10,187 nt of DNA from NCBI GenBank assembly GCA_016926575.1, contig JAFGOJ010000037.1, positions 1 through 10,187 on the forward strand. Direction: 5' to 3'. Origin of the DNA: Anaerolineae bacterium (GTDB taxonomy: Bacteria > Chloroflexota > Anaerolineae > B4-G1 > DUEL01). Positions 1-6,500 of the stretch are shown here, piece by piece. A program made the translations under genes and the position numbers. The notes under the pieces are model-generated. The model was not told the DNA's origin and did no database searches. It worked only from the letters and a program-made list of their open reading frames with translations. Numbering within the stretch: the stretch's first letter is position 1; every line of letters starts with the position of its first letter.

Positions 1-147
1 ACCCGCCGACCCTCGGTTACCATGACTTTGCGGTAGGGCGCAGCATGCTGCGCCCCTACCGCCCCTGCACCCCGCCGGGGAAACGGGGAAACCTGCGGTT
101 TACCTTCCAGTTCCCCCGGGCCCCTTCCGCAAATGGGTTTCGGTCAA
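1..147. repeat. Dispersed hairpin-rich repeat, copy 1 (left end cut by the window)
   Basis: This non-coding block matches positions 10080-10187 in the same orientation. Exactly shared stretches include 61-80 versus 10120-10139 and 121-137 versus 10160-10176, and 1-30 resembles 10080-10109 with a few changes. Between the shared blocks the two copies carry different hairpins: this copy has the palindrome at 32-60 where the other has a simpler one at 10110-10126. This copy also has a small tandem duplication of GGGGAAAC (77-84 and 85-92) inside the second stem. No convincing gene can be read here. It looks like a REP- or MITE-like element or a structured non-coding repeat; I do not recognise a named family. 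Confidence 0.75.
32..60. repeat. GTAGG-headed palindrome 1
   Basis: A 29-nt inverted repeat lies inside the copy-1 repeat. The core at 39-52 is a perfect 14-nt palindrome (CGCAGCATGCTGCG). The outer arms GGTAGGG and CCCCTACC pair with one bulged C. It replaces the smaller hairpin found at the matching place in the right-hand repeat copy, so it may be a separately inserted unit. Confidence 0.7.
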
Positions 148-157
148 TGGTGCCGTT

Positions 158-198
158 GGTAGGGGTCGGTCTGAGGCCGCCCCCTACCGACCGGCCTC
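158..198. repeat. GTAGG-headed imperfect palindrome 2
   Basis: GGTAGGGG at 158-165 pairs with CCCCTACC at 181-188. An alternative, partly competing stem is GAGGCCG at 173-179 with CGGCCTC at 192-198. The outer arms have the same GTAGGGG/CCCCTAC character as the palindrome at 32-60, which suggests the same family of element. Confidence 0.55.
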
Positions 199-229
199 TT
201 GTTCCGCCCGGTCTCGTTCCTGTGGTGGT

Positions 230-254
230 AGGCGCGCGATTGAATCGCGCGCCT
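230..254. repeat. GTAGG-headed palindrome 3, centred on TTGAA
   Basis: AGGCGCGCGATT (230-241) and AATCGCGCGCCT (243-254) are exact inverted repeats around a single G at 242. The word before it reads GT, giving the GTAGG head. The centre, purine-TT-G-AA-pyrimidine, is built like the palindrome at 10068-10086 (GTTTGAAAC), although the arms differ. It ends about 50 nt upstream of the -10 box at 301, so it lies just outside the presumed sigma-operon promoter. Confidence 0.75.
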
Positions 255-300
255 CGCGTATTGTACACCGGGGGCGATGGTGCGTCAATTCATCTACGGG

Positions 301-306
301 TATAAT
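301..306 (+). promoter_or_regulatory. Putative -10 box (TATAAT) of the sigma-factor operon
   Basis: A perfect TATAAT stands 82 nt before the chosen GTG start of the sigma factor. No good TTGACA-like -35 box is seen at 16-18 nt upstream, so the call rests on the -10 alone. If it is real, transcription starts near 313, which would exclude the in-frame ATG at 277 as the translation start. Confidence 0.4.
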
Positions 307-387
307 CGTTCCAAATTCGTCCACATGACCCGCATGGTTTTGCCGCGTTTTACGTCTTATATTAATGTACGGGAGAGCTACAAGCAC

Positions 388-921
388 GTGGATAACGAAA
401 CATCTCTACTACGAAGGGCACGGGCATACGACGAGGATGCACTGAGCGCGATTTACGACCAGTATGCGCCCATGATCTATGCCTACCTATACCGGCGCGT
501 CCAGGACGCCCAACTGGCCGAAGATCTCACCAGTGAGGTTTTCTTGCGAATGTTGCAGGCCATCCGGGCGGAAAAGGGGTGGAAGACCTCGTTCCGCGCG
601 TGGCTGTACCGCATCGCTCACAACCTGGTGGTGGATCATTACCGTAAGCAGCCGCCCGCGCCCGATCTCGCGTTGAGAGAGGAATTGACGGCAGCCCAGA
701 GCACTTTAGACTCTGTTATATCAGAGCGGCTCTCCCGCCAACGTCTCTGGGCTGCCATCAGTTCCTTGACACCCGATCAGCAACACGTCATCGCCCTCCG
801 TTTTGGTCAGCACGTTACGTCGCAGGAGATCGCCGAAGTCATGGATAAGAGCGTGAGCGCCGTCGAGTCGCTCCAACACCGGGCCTTGGCCGCGCTACGC
901 CGAATGTTAGAGAGAGAGTAA
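388..921 (+). CDS. ECF-type RNA polymerase sigma factor (sigma-70 family)
   Basis: The 177-residue product is a group 4 (extracytoplasmic function) sigma factor, which binds core RNA polymerase in the cytoplasm and directs it to alternative promoters. Region 2 spans about residues 4-87 (AIYDQYAPMIYAYLYRRV, then AEDLTSEVFLRML, then WLYRIAHNLVVDHYRK). Region 4 spans about 120-174, with LTPDQQHVIALRF followed by the helix-turn-helix SQEIAEVMDKSVSAVESL. The two are joined by a short acidic linker, as is usual. I chose GTG at 388 because GGAGAG lies 10 nt upstream and the conserved domain starts at once. The frame is open back to ATG 277, but those 37 extra residues look unlike sigma sequence and start before the putative -10 box. 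ATG 325 and 334 are other options. The next gene starts 5 nt after the stop, which suggests one operon and coupled translation. Function is sure; the regulon is unknown. Confidence 0.93.
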   Translation: MDNETSLLRRARAYDEDALSAIYDQYAPMIYAYLYRRVQDAQLAEDLTSEVFLRMLQAIRAEKGWKTSFRAWLYRIAHNLVVDHYRKQPPAPDLALREELTAAQSTLDSVISERLSRQRLWAAISSLTPDQQHVIALRFGQHVTSQEIAEVMDKSVSAVESLQHRALAALRRMLERE

Positions 922-926
922 AAAAG

Positions 927-2174
927 ATGGAAGAACGACGTATCGAAACGCTTGTCGAGGAATGCCTGCAACAGGTACACGGTGAAGGCGACGTCGAAGC
1001 TGCCCTGCAGAGCTACCCGCACCAAGCCCCTGAGCTGCGGCCGCTCTTGGAGATGGCTGTGCAGACCACCCACTTCTACACCGACGTCCCGCCGCCGCCA
1101 GGGAACCTGGCAGCCGGGCGCGCCCGCATGCTGGAAGCAGCCGCGCAGGAGAAAGAACGCGCGCGCCCTGTTATTATGCCTGTTTTCAAACAAAGGAGGG
1201 TATCTCGAATGAAACTTGTGTTTGCAACGCGCCTCATCGGCATGATGTTGGCTGTGCTGCTGGGCCTGACGACCGTGGGCGGCGGTGTGGCACTGGCAGC
1301 CAACGACAGCCTGCCCGGCGAAGCTCTCTACCCGGTGAAGACCGCCATCGAAGACCTGCGCATCGGCCTCACCAGCAACCCAGAAGCCCGGGTTGCGCTG
1401 GCCCTGCAGCTGGTAGACGAGCGCATCGCCGAGATCGAGGCTCTCACCCAAAGCGACACGCCGGTCCCGGCATCGGTCGTTGCCCGCATGGACCAACACA
1501 TCCAATGGGCCATGGGACAGGCAGCCCAATCATCGGACGACGCCCTACCCACGTTGTTGGACGACATCGTCCAGCACACCCGCATCCACATCCGGGACCT
1601 GGACCGGATCCGCGCCAGCGCGCCGGATCAGGACCAGCTGCGCCTGGAAAGCGCACAACAACTATGCGTGCAAGCCTACGGCGACGCGCAGGCAGGCCTG
1701 GAAGACCCGCTCACGTTCCGGCTGCACCATCAGGGGCGTGTGAATATGCCCGAAGATGTCACGCCGCCGGAGCCGCAGGACGGCCACGGGCAAGGGCCTG
1801 GGCAGCAAGAACCGGGCGGACCCGGCGAAGGTTCCGACGACGCGCCGCAAGGACCTCTCGGCGACCCGCAGCAGGGCGACCCGCAGCAGGGCGACCCACA
1901 GCAAGGCGACCCGCAGCAGGGCGACCCGCAGCAAGGTGAGCCACAGCAAGGCGAGCCACAGCAAGGCGACCCGCAACAGGGCGACCCGCAGCAGGGCGAC
2001 CCGCAACAGAGCAATGGGCCTGGGCCAGGCGGTAACAACCCGCACATCACGCCTACGCCTACCATCACCCCCACCCTCACGCCGACGTCCACATCGTCCC
2101 TCATCCTCACGCCCGCGCCGCCCGCGCTGGGGGCCAGCCTCGGGCAGGCTCAGAGCAGAGCACGTAACCACTAA
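927..2174 (+). CDS. DUF5667-like membrane protein, probable anti-sigma factor with repeat stalk
   Basis: 415 residues. The N-terminal part (about 1-94) looks cytoplasmic, with the ECLQQ, QSYPHQAPELRPLLEMA and AGRARMLEAA pattern common in DUF5667 proteins encoded beside ECF sigma factors. It has no zinc-binding anti-sigma motif (HxxxCxxC). One hydrophobic segment (about 100-122) crosses the membrane. Outside follows the DUF5667-like block (about 123-240: DSLPGEALYPVKTAIEDLRIGL, then SNPEARVALALQLVDERIAEIEAL). After that come an acidic Gly/Pro linker, ten GDPQQ-type units (312-361) and a Pro/Thr-rich tail (about 370-400). The gene starts 5 nt after the sigma gene with only a weak GAGAG site inside that gene's end, so translation is probably coupled. 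Holding the upstream sigma factor at the membrane is inferred from gene order and topology, not shown. A strong internal start site lies at 1194-1211. Confidence 0.8.
   Translation: MEERRIETLVEECLQQVHGEGDVEAALQSYPHQAPELRPLLEMAVQTTHFYTDVPPPPGNLAAGRARMLEAAAQEKERARPVIMPVFKQRRVSRMKLVFATRLIGMMLAVLLGLTTVGGGVALAANDSLPGEALYPVKTAIEDLRIGLTSNPEARVALALQLVDERIAEIEALTQSDTPVPASVVARMDQHIQWAMGQAAQSSDDALPTLLDDIVQHTRIHIRDLDRIRASAPDQDQLRLESAQQLCVQAYGDAQAGLEDPLTFRLHHQGRVNMPEDVTPPEPQDGHGQGPGQQEPGGPGEGSDDAPQGPLGDPQQGDPQQGDPQQGDPQQGDPQQGEPQQGEPQQGDPQQGDPQQGDPQQSNGPGPGGNNPHITPTPTITPTLTPTSTSSLILTPAPPALGASLGQAQSRARNH
1194..1211 (+). promoter_or_regulatory. Internal Shine-Dalgarno and in-frame ATG within the DUF5667 gene
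   Basis: AGGAGGG at 1194-1200 is followed after 8 nt by ATG at 1209, in frame with the gene (codon 95). It is a much better ribosome site than the one before the annotated start at 927. Translation from here would give a 321-residue protein that opens with a typical signal sequence or membrane anchor (MKLVFATRLIGMMLAVLL, ending VALAAN) and keeps the outer domain while lacking the cytoplasmic part. Confidence 0.6.
1860..2009 (+). repeat. Tandem 15-nt repeat, ten units, coding for GDPQQ/GEPQQ
   Basis: Ten uninterrupted 15-nt units (consensus GGCGACCCGCAGCAG) encode eight GDPQQ and two GEPQQ (units 6 and 7). All differences between units fall in third codon positions: GGC/GGT, GAC/GAG, CCG/CCA and CAG/CAA. 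Only GAC/GAG changes the residue, Asp to Glu. The array forms part of the extracellular stalk and is a likely site of length variation between strains. Confidence 0.95.
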
Positions 2175-2182
2175 GACAAACG

Positions 2183-2213
2183 CGTATGCGGGGGATTCCG
2201 TCCCCCGCATACG
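2183..2213 (+). terminator. Strong hairpin after the sigma/DUF5667 operon
   Basis: CGTATGCGGGGGA (2183-2195) and TCCCCCGCATACG (2201-2213) form a perfect 13-bp stem with a 5-nt loop, 9 nt after the stop at 2174. The downstream T-runs are broken (TTT at 2221, TTTT at 2231), so it may terminate only partly, or protect the 3' end of the upstream message. The kinase starts 43 nt later with no clear promoter between, so some read-through is plausible. Confidence 0.6.
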
Positions 2214-2242
2214 GCATCGCTTTCGCATCGTTTTGTGTAGCT

Positions 2243-2258
2243 AAGGAGGCAGCACGTG
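2243..2258 (+). promoter_or_regulatory. Ribosome binding site fixing the GTG start of the kinase
   Basis: AAGGAGG at 2243-2249 lies 6 nt before GTG at 2256. The protein read from that GTG begins MIVIARAPVRFDLGG, which places the first kinase motif at the usual distance from the N-terminus, so the GTG is well supported. Confidence 0.85.
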
Positions 2259-3386
2259 ATCGTCATCGCCAGAGCACCCGTACGTTTCGACTTGGGAGGA
2301 AATGGGCTCGACTTTCCCAGCCTCAACCAGCATCACATCGACAGCGTTGCACTTACGGCATCGGTCGACTACTACACGTATACCATTCTGAGCCCCAGAT
2401 CATCGGACGACGTCAAACTGACCTCTGCCGATTGCCGCGCGCTCTGCCACCGGCCAAAATGCGAAGATATGATTTGGAACCTGCCGCGGGCGGTCGTCTC
2501 CTACTTCAACCTGTGCGGCGGTATCGACATTTTCCAGGCCTCGCAGACGCCGCCGGGCACCGGGCTCGGAACGGCCAGAAGCGCGACGGTTTCACTCGTC
2601 AAAGCGCTCTCCTTTTGGTGCGGGTTGGACATCGGCGCGCGAGAAGTGGCAGAGCTGGCCTGCCACATCGAACGGGACGCTGTGGGCATGCCCGTCAGCC
2701 AGCACGACCACTACGCGGCCGCCTTCGGCGGGATCAATCTCATCAGTGCCACGAAGAACAAAGTGAGCGTCGACCGTCTGGCGCTATCTCAAGAGACCCT
2801 CGACCGCCTGGAAGCCGGGCTGATGCTGTTCCTGGTCGATGCGTCTTGCCAGCCCATCTTCGACGACACGCGCAACAGAACCAACACCCAGCGCGCCAGC
2901 AAGCTCATCGCGCTGAAGGAGCTGGGTCTCCAATCCTGCACGGCGCTCAAAAAGGGCAACCTGGAGCTGTTCGGCGAACTGATGCACGCCTCCTGGCTGC
3001 AAAAACGCCACCTCGTCGGCAGAGCCACCAATTCGTTCTTGGACCAGTGTTACGCGCGGGCGCGGGAGCACGGCGCGCTGGGAGGTCGGGTGACCCCCGC
3101 CGGCTGCGGCCATTTCCTCATGCTCTACTGCCCGCCGGAACGGCAGCCCGCCGTCGAAGCCGCGCTCTTCCCCCTGGGCCTGCAACGCCAGACCTTCAAG
3201 TTGGAGGATCAAGGCGTGCAAATTATGGAAGCGGTCGCCTGGCCGCAGTTCTCCTACACCGTGCAGGCAGATGAACCGGAGACCAGGAAGGAGTGGACGT
3301 TGAGCACGCCAGCCCAGAACATCTCGGTACACATTGCCGCCGAGCGGCGAATCGTAGAACCCGTCGCGTATGGCGGCGCAAGTTAA
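2256..3386 (+). CDS. GHMP-family kinase, related to heptose-7-phosphate / sugar kinases
   Basis: 376 residues, cytoplasmic. The family transfers phosphate from ATP to a sugar or small alcohol; the closest recognisable type is the D-glycero-D-manno-heptose 7-phosphate kinase (HddA-like) group. Visible motifs: RAPVRFDLGGNGLDFP (6-21), TPPGTGLGTARSATV (98-112, the phosphate-binding loop), QHDHYAAAFGG (149-159, carrying the catalytic-type Asp, usually KQDQYAAAFGG) and GGRVTPAGCGHF (276-287, usually GGK-x-x-GAGGGGF). Several normally constant positions differ: the Ser pair after GLG is Thr-Ala-Arg, and the glycine-rich third motif has Pro and Cys. About 50 residues follow the usual family end, from AVAWPQFSY onward. 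No heptose isomerase, nucleotidyltransferase or glycosyltransferase is adjacent, so the substrate stays open. The kinase fold is secure; activity and substrate are not. It ends 133 nt before the convergent giant gene. Confidence 0.85.
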   Translation: MIVIARAPVRFDLGGNGLDFPSLNQHHIDSVALTASVDYYTYTILSPRSSDDVKLTSADCRALCHRPKCEDMIWNLPRAVVSYFNLCGGIDIFQASQTPPGTGLGTARSATVSLVKALSFWCGLDIGAREVAELACHIERDAVGMPVSQHDHYAAAFGGINLISATKNKVSVDRLALSQETLDRLEAGLMLFLVDASCQPIFDDTRNRTNTQRASKLIALKELGLQSCTALKKGNLELFGELMHASWLQKRHLVGRATNSFLDQCYARAREHGALGGRVTPAGCGHFLMLYCPPERQPAVEAALFPLGLQRQTFKLEDQGVQIMEAVAWPQFSYTVQADEPETRKEWTLSTPAQNISVHIAAERRIVEPVAYGGAS

Positions 3387-3398
3387 TACCTTCGGGAA

Positions 3399-3433
3399 GG
3401 GTAACTGCTCAAGTTGTACGCCTGGCAGTTCCC
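3399..3433. other. Bulged hairpin in the gap between convergent genes
   Basis: GGG-T-AACTGC (3399-3408) pairs with GCAGTTCCC (3425-3433): nine base pairs, a bulged T and a 16-nt loop. The rest of the 133-nt gap holds a Shine-Dalgarno-like AAAGGAGGGG at about 3447-3455 with no start codon at a usable distance, and the terminator at 3467. I see no gene in the gap. Confidence 0.4.
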
Positions 3434-3466
3434 ACCCACGCGCGTAAAGGAGGGGCGGTTTAGCAA

Positions 3467-3497
3467 AGCGGGCCTCGGCAGATTGCCGAGGCCCGCT
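3467..3497. terminator. Bidirectional terminator-like hairpin between convergent genes
   Basis: AGCGGGCCTCGGCA (3467-3480) and TGCCGAGGCCCGCT (3484-3497) give a perfect 14-bp GC-rich stem with a GAT loop. It lies 80 nt after the kinase stop and 22 nt beyond the stop of the giant minus-strand gene, where it can serve both. Read on the minus strand it runs into TTTGCTAAA, a short weak U-run; on the plus strand no U-run follows. Confidence 0.75.
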
Positions 3498-3519
3498 CGC
3501 TGTGTATAGCCGCTGTGTG

Positions 3520-6500
3520 TTAGTTACCCCTCATCACCAGCGGCAGGTAGATGGTATACTCTGTGATCACCACGACGGCGGAATCTGTGTTATCGTCGTA
3601 GAACGGTTCGGTGTCGGTGATCGGTTGGTCGCTGGCGATCTCGGCCCAGTTGGTCAGGACATCAGAGCCGCTGACGGTGTCTGAGATTTCGACAGTGAGA
3701 TAGATCTGGTTCCAGTGCCCGGCTTGAATCGGCCATAGGCCAAAAACGAGGTCGTTGCCGTCGATGACAGGCATCACCGGACACCATTCCACTTCGTTGC
3801 ACCATCGCTGCGTGGCGGTGACGAACGTCATCGCGTCGGGCAGCGTATCGGTCAGCCAGGCCGTGCCATTCAAGTTCCAGTACCCCGTGTTGGCGTCGTT
3901 GCCGAAGGTCAAGCTGAACGTAACCAGCTCGCCGGCCTGCACTTCGCCTGCGATCCACTCCTTCTCCACCCACAGGTTGGGGCCGGTGCCCAGCACGACC
4001 GTGGCGATGTTGTTCTCGGGGAAAGCATCGGTGGGGAGCACTTTGGCCGTGTTCGTGAGCACCATGCCGAACGGCAGCGGCCAGGTGTCGGTGATGAAGC
4101 TGATGTTGAAACCGACGTTCTCGCCGCCGCGCAGTGCGTCCATCGTGATGGTGAAGACACCGCTGTCCGGATCGTCACCCCAGCGCCACCAGTCGCCGCC
4201 GCCCAGCCAGACGCTGCCGTTCATGTAGAAGCCCTCGGGATAGGTGTCGCTGAAGAACACGTCCGACACCATCTGGTCGCCCACGTTCTCGATGTTGATG
4301 CTGTACTCGACCTGGCGCGTCTGGTCACCCCAGTCGTGCCAGTAACCATCCTTGCGCACGCGCAGGTTGGGGCCGTGGGCGTAGACCCTCTCGGCCTCGA
4401 CGTCGGTGTTGTTGTCCAGGTTCCATTCATCCGGCCCTGGGCTGATGGCGATGGTGTTGACCAGCTCCGCGCCGGGTTCGACGTCGGCATCGATCTGGAA
4501 CTCGAACTGGAAGTACCCCTGCACGCCGTTGGTGACCGTCCCCACGTGCCACACGTACTGGTCCGGCGCGACGAAGGTCGGAACGATCATCTCGATGAAG
4601 TTCCAGTTGTAGTCGTAGTGCCACACGTGGAGCAGCGTCGTATCGGCGGGGACCGTCTCGGTGATGGTCACGTTCTCCACCGGCACGTTCCCTTCGTTGC
4701 GGTAGTTGCCGTGGTAGTAGAACGTGCCGCCGGGCACCAGTTGGCCGCCGGCCCACCACTTGTCGACGCCCATATCCGCATACGGTTCGCCGACGGTGTG
4801 GCAGAACTGCGTCTCCTGCGTGCCGCTGATGCTGTCCGAAGAGTAGATCGCGGCGTGGTTGCACAGTTGGTCTCCGGGGTTGCCCACGTCCAGGCTCACC
4901 TCGACGTAGACGTAACCGCAGCGGTAGGCATCGACCGTGGCCCGCTCGACGACCAGCAGGTGATCGCTGCTGCCCACCTCCAGCCAGCCCGGATCGTCGG
5001 CCCACCAGGTGAGCAGTGTGGTCGAGAGCGGCAGCGTGTCGGTCAACGTGACCCAGCCGCTGCTGGTGTTGTCCGTCACGTTTCCATTGCACCCGTTCAG
5101 GCGGTAGACGAAGGTCTCGCCGACCACCGGATTCCAGGTCCAGGTGTCTTTGTTCACCCACAGGTTGACGTTGCTGCCCCAGACCGTGCCATCCCAGCGC
5201 GCCTCTCTCTCCCACTCATCCCCTTCGTCCCAGGGGGGATCGGCGGCGATGCGGGCGGTGTTGACGACGTCGTTGCCCGCCGTCTCCGTGACGCGAACGA
5301 AGACGGTGAACTCGATCCAGTCACCCGGTGCGACCGTGCCCAGATCCCAGACAACCTGCTCGCCGCCGGGGATCGTGTCGGTGGTGACGTCGAAACCGCT
5401 GGTGTCGTAGAGGTAGGTCATGCCCTCCAGTGTGTCGGTGATGAGTACGTTCTCGGCCGTCAAGCCGCCCTCGTTCCGGTATTGGATACGGAAGCTCAGG
5501 TTGCCGCCTGCACCGGGCGTGCCGTCGGACCATTTCTCGATGCGCAGGCGGGGCGCGGGATTGTCCGGGTGCATCTGCACGCGGTCGTTATCCGGCTCGA
5601 CGTAATTCACCGCCACGTTGGTGCCGGGGACGATGTCGTACCGCCCGCCGAAGTCGCAGAAGAAAGAGCCGCCGTCCGGGTCGACGTTATAGACCTGGAT
5701 CGAATCGCCGTTCTGCTCGTGAATCTCGCAGCTCACGGCGACCTTGTCCGGCGCCAGCCACGGGGCATTGACGACGCCAGAGACGGTGTCGTCGGTCACG
5801 TTGGCGGTGGCGTCGATCTCGCCCACGCGCACGGCGGTGGTGTAGACCTGGCTGCGCAGCAGCCCGAAGACCCAGTCCCCCGGTTCGATGTCCGGCCCCT
5901 GCGGCGACCAGTCGTCCCAGTCGATCTGGAAACCGGACTGCCCGCCCCAGTCGGGGATAGGGCCGGTGGTCTGCATCGCCGTCGCCTTGGGCGCTGCGGT
6001 GCTGTCGGTCAGCGTGATCCAGACGGTGTGGCCCGGTTCGTAGTTGCCGTTCACCCAGTCGTGGCTGTAGTCGACCGTGATCGCCAGGTCCGGCGTCTGG
6101 AAGCGGCGGTGGAAGGTGACGTCGGCGTAGTTGACGCTGGTCCAGTAACGCACCTCGCCCTGCGCGCCGCGCGCGATGTCGGGGAAGAGGGCGCTGAAAT
6201 TGCCGCTGCCGTCGGTCAGCCGTTCCAGGGTCATGTAATCGTAGACGTCGATGTGCAGCGGTTCCCCGTAGACACCGGCGACCTGCCCCCAGACCGTGTT
6301 GGTGATGGAAGAGGCGCTGGCGCTCATCTCCGGCACGGCGAAGACGACGGGCATGACCCCGCTGCCGGCGGCGACGGTGATCACGTCACCGGGCATGAAC
6401 GCGTCGTCGAACCAGTCACCCCAGCACGTATCCCAGTACGTGCGTTCCTCGTGCGGCGTGGTGACGACGACCGGCGTGTCGTACGCGCAGCCCCACAGGT

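Noticed and set aside
277..387. N-terminal extension of the sigma factor from ATG 277
   Set aside because: The extra 37 residues do not resemble sigma-factor sequence, the ATG precedes the TATAAT at 301, and GTG 388 has a fitting GGAGAG site directly before the conserved domain.
45..387. Small open frames on both strands in the left repeat region
   Set aside because: They run through the palindromes and the dispersed repeat, have no proper ribosome sites, and copy 2 of the repeat does not keep the frames.
1860..2009. CRISPR array
   Set aside because: The units are 15 nt, directly adjacent without spacers, and lie in frame inside a coding sequence.
1662..2228. Minus-strand open frames over the GDPQQ array (Leu/Ala or Cys-Cys-Gly-Ser-Pro repeats)
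   Set aside because: They are reverse readings of the 15-nt tandem repeat. They have no ribosome site and no non-repetitive protein features, and the plus-strand frame is supported by the DUF5667-like domain.
2186..3274. Alternative plus-strand frame of 362 codons overlapping the kinase
   Set aside because: It is Arg-rich, out of frame with the GHMP motifs, and starts inside the hairpin at 2183-2213; the kinase frame has a good ribosome site and recognisable motifs.
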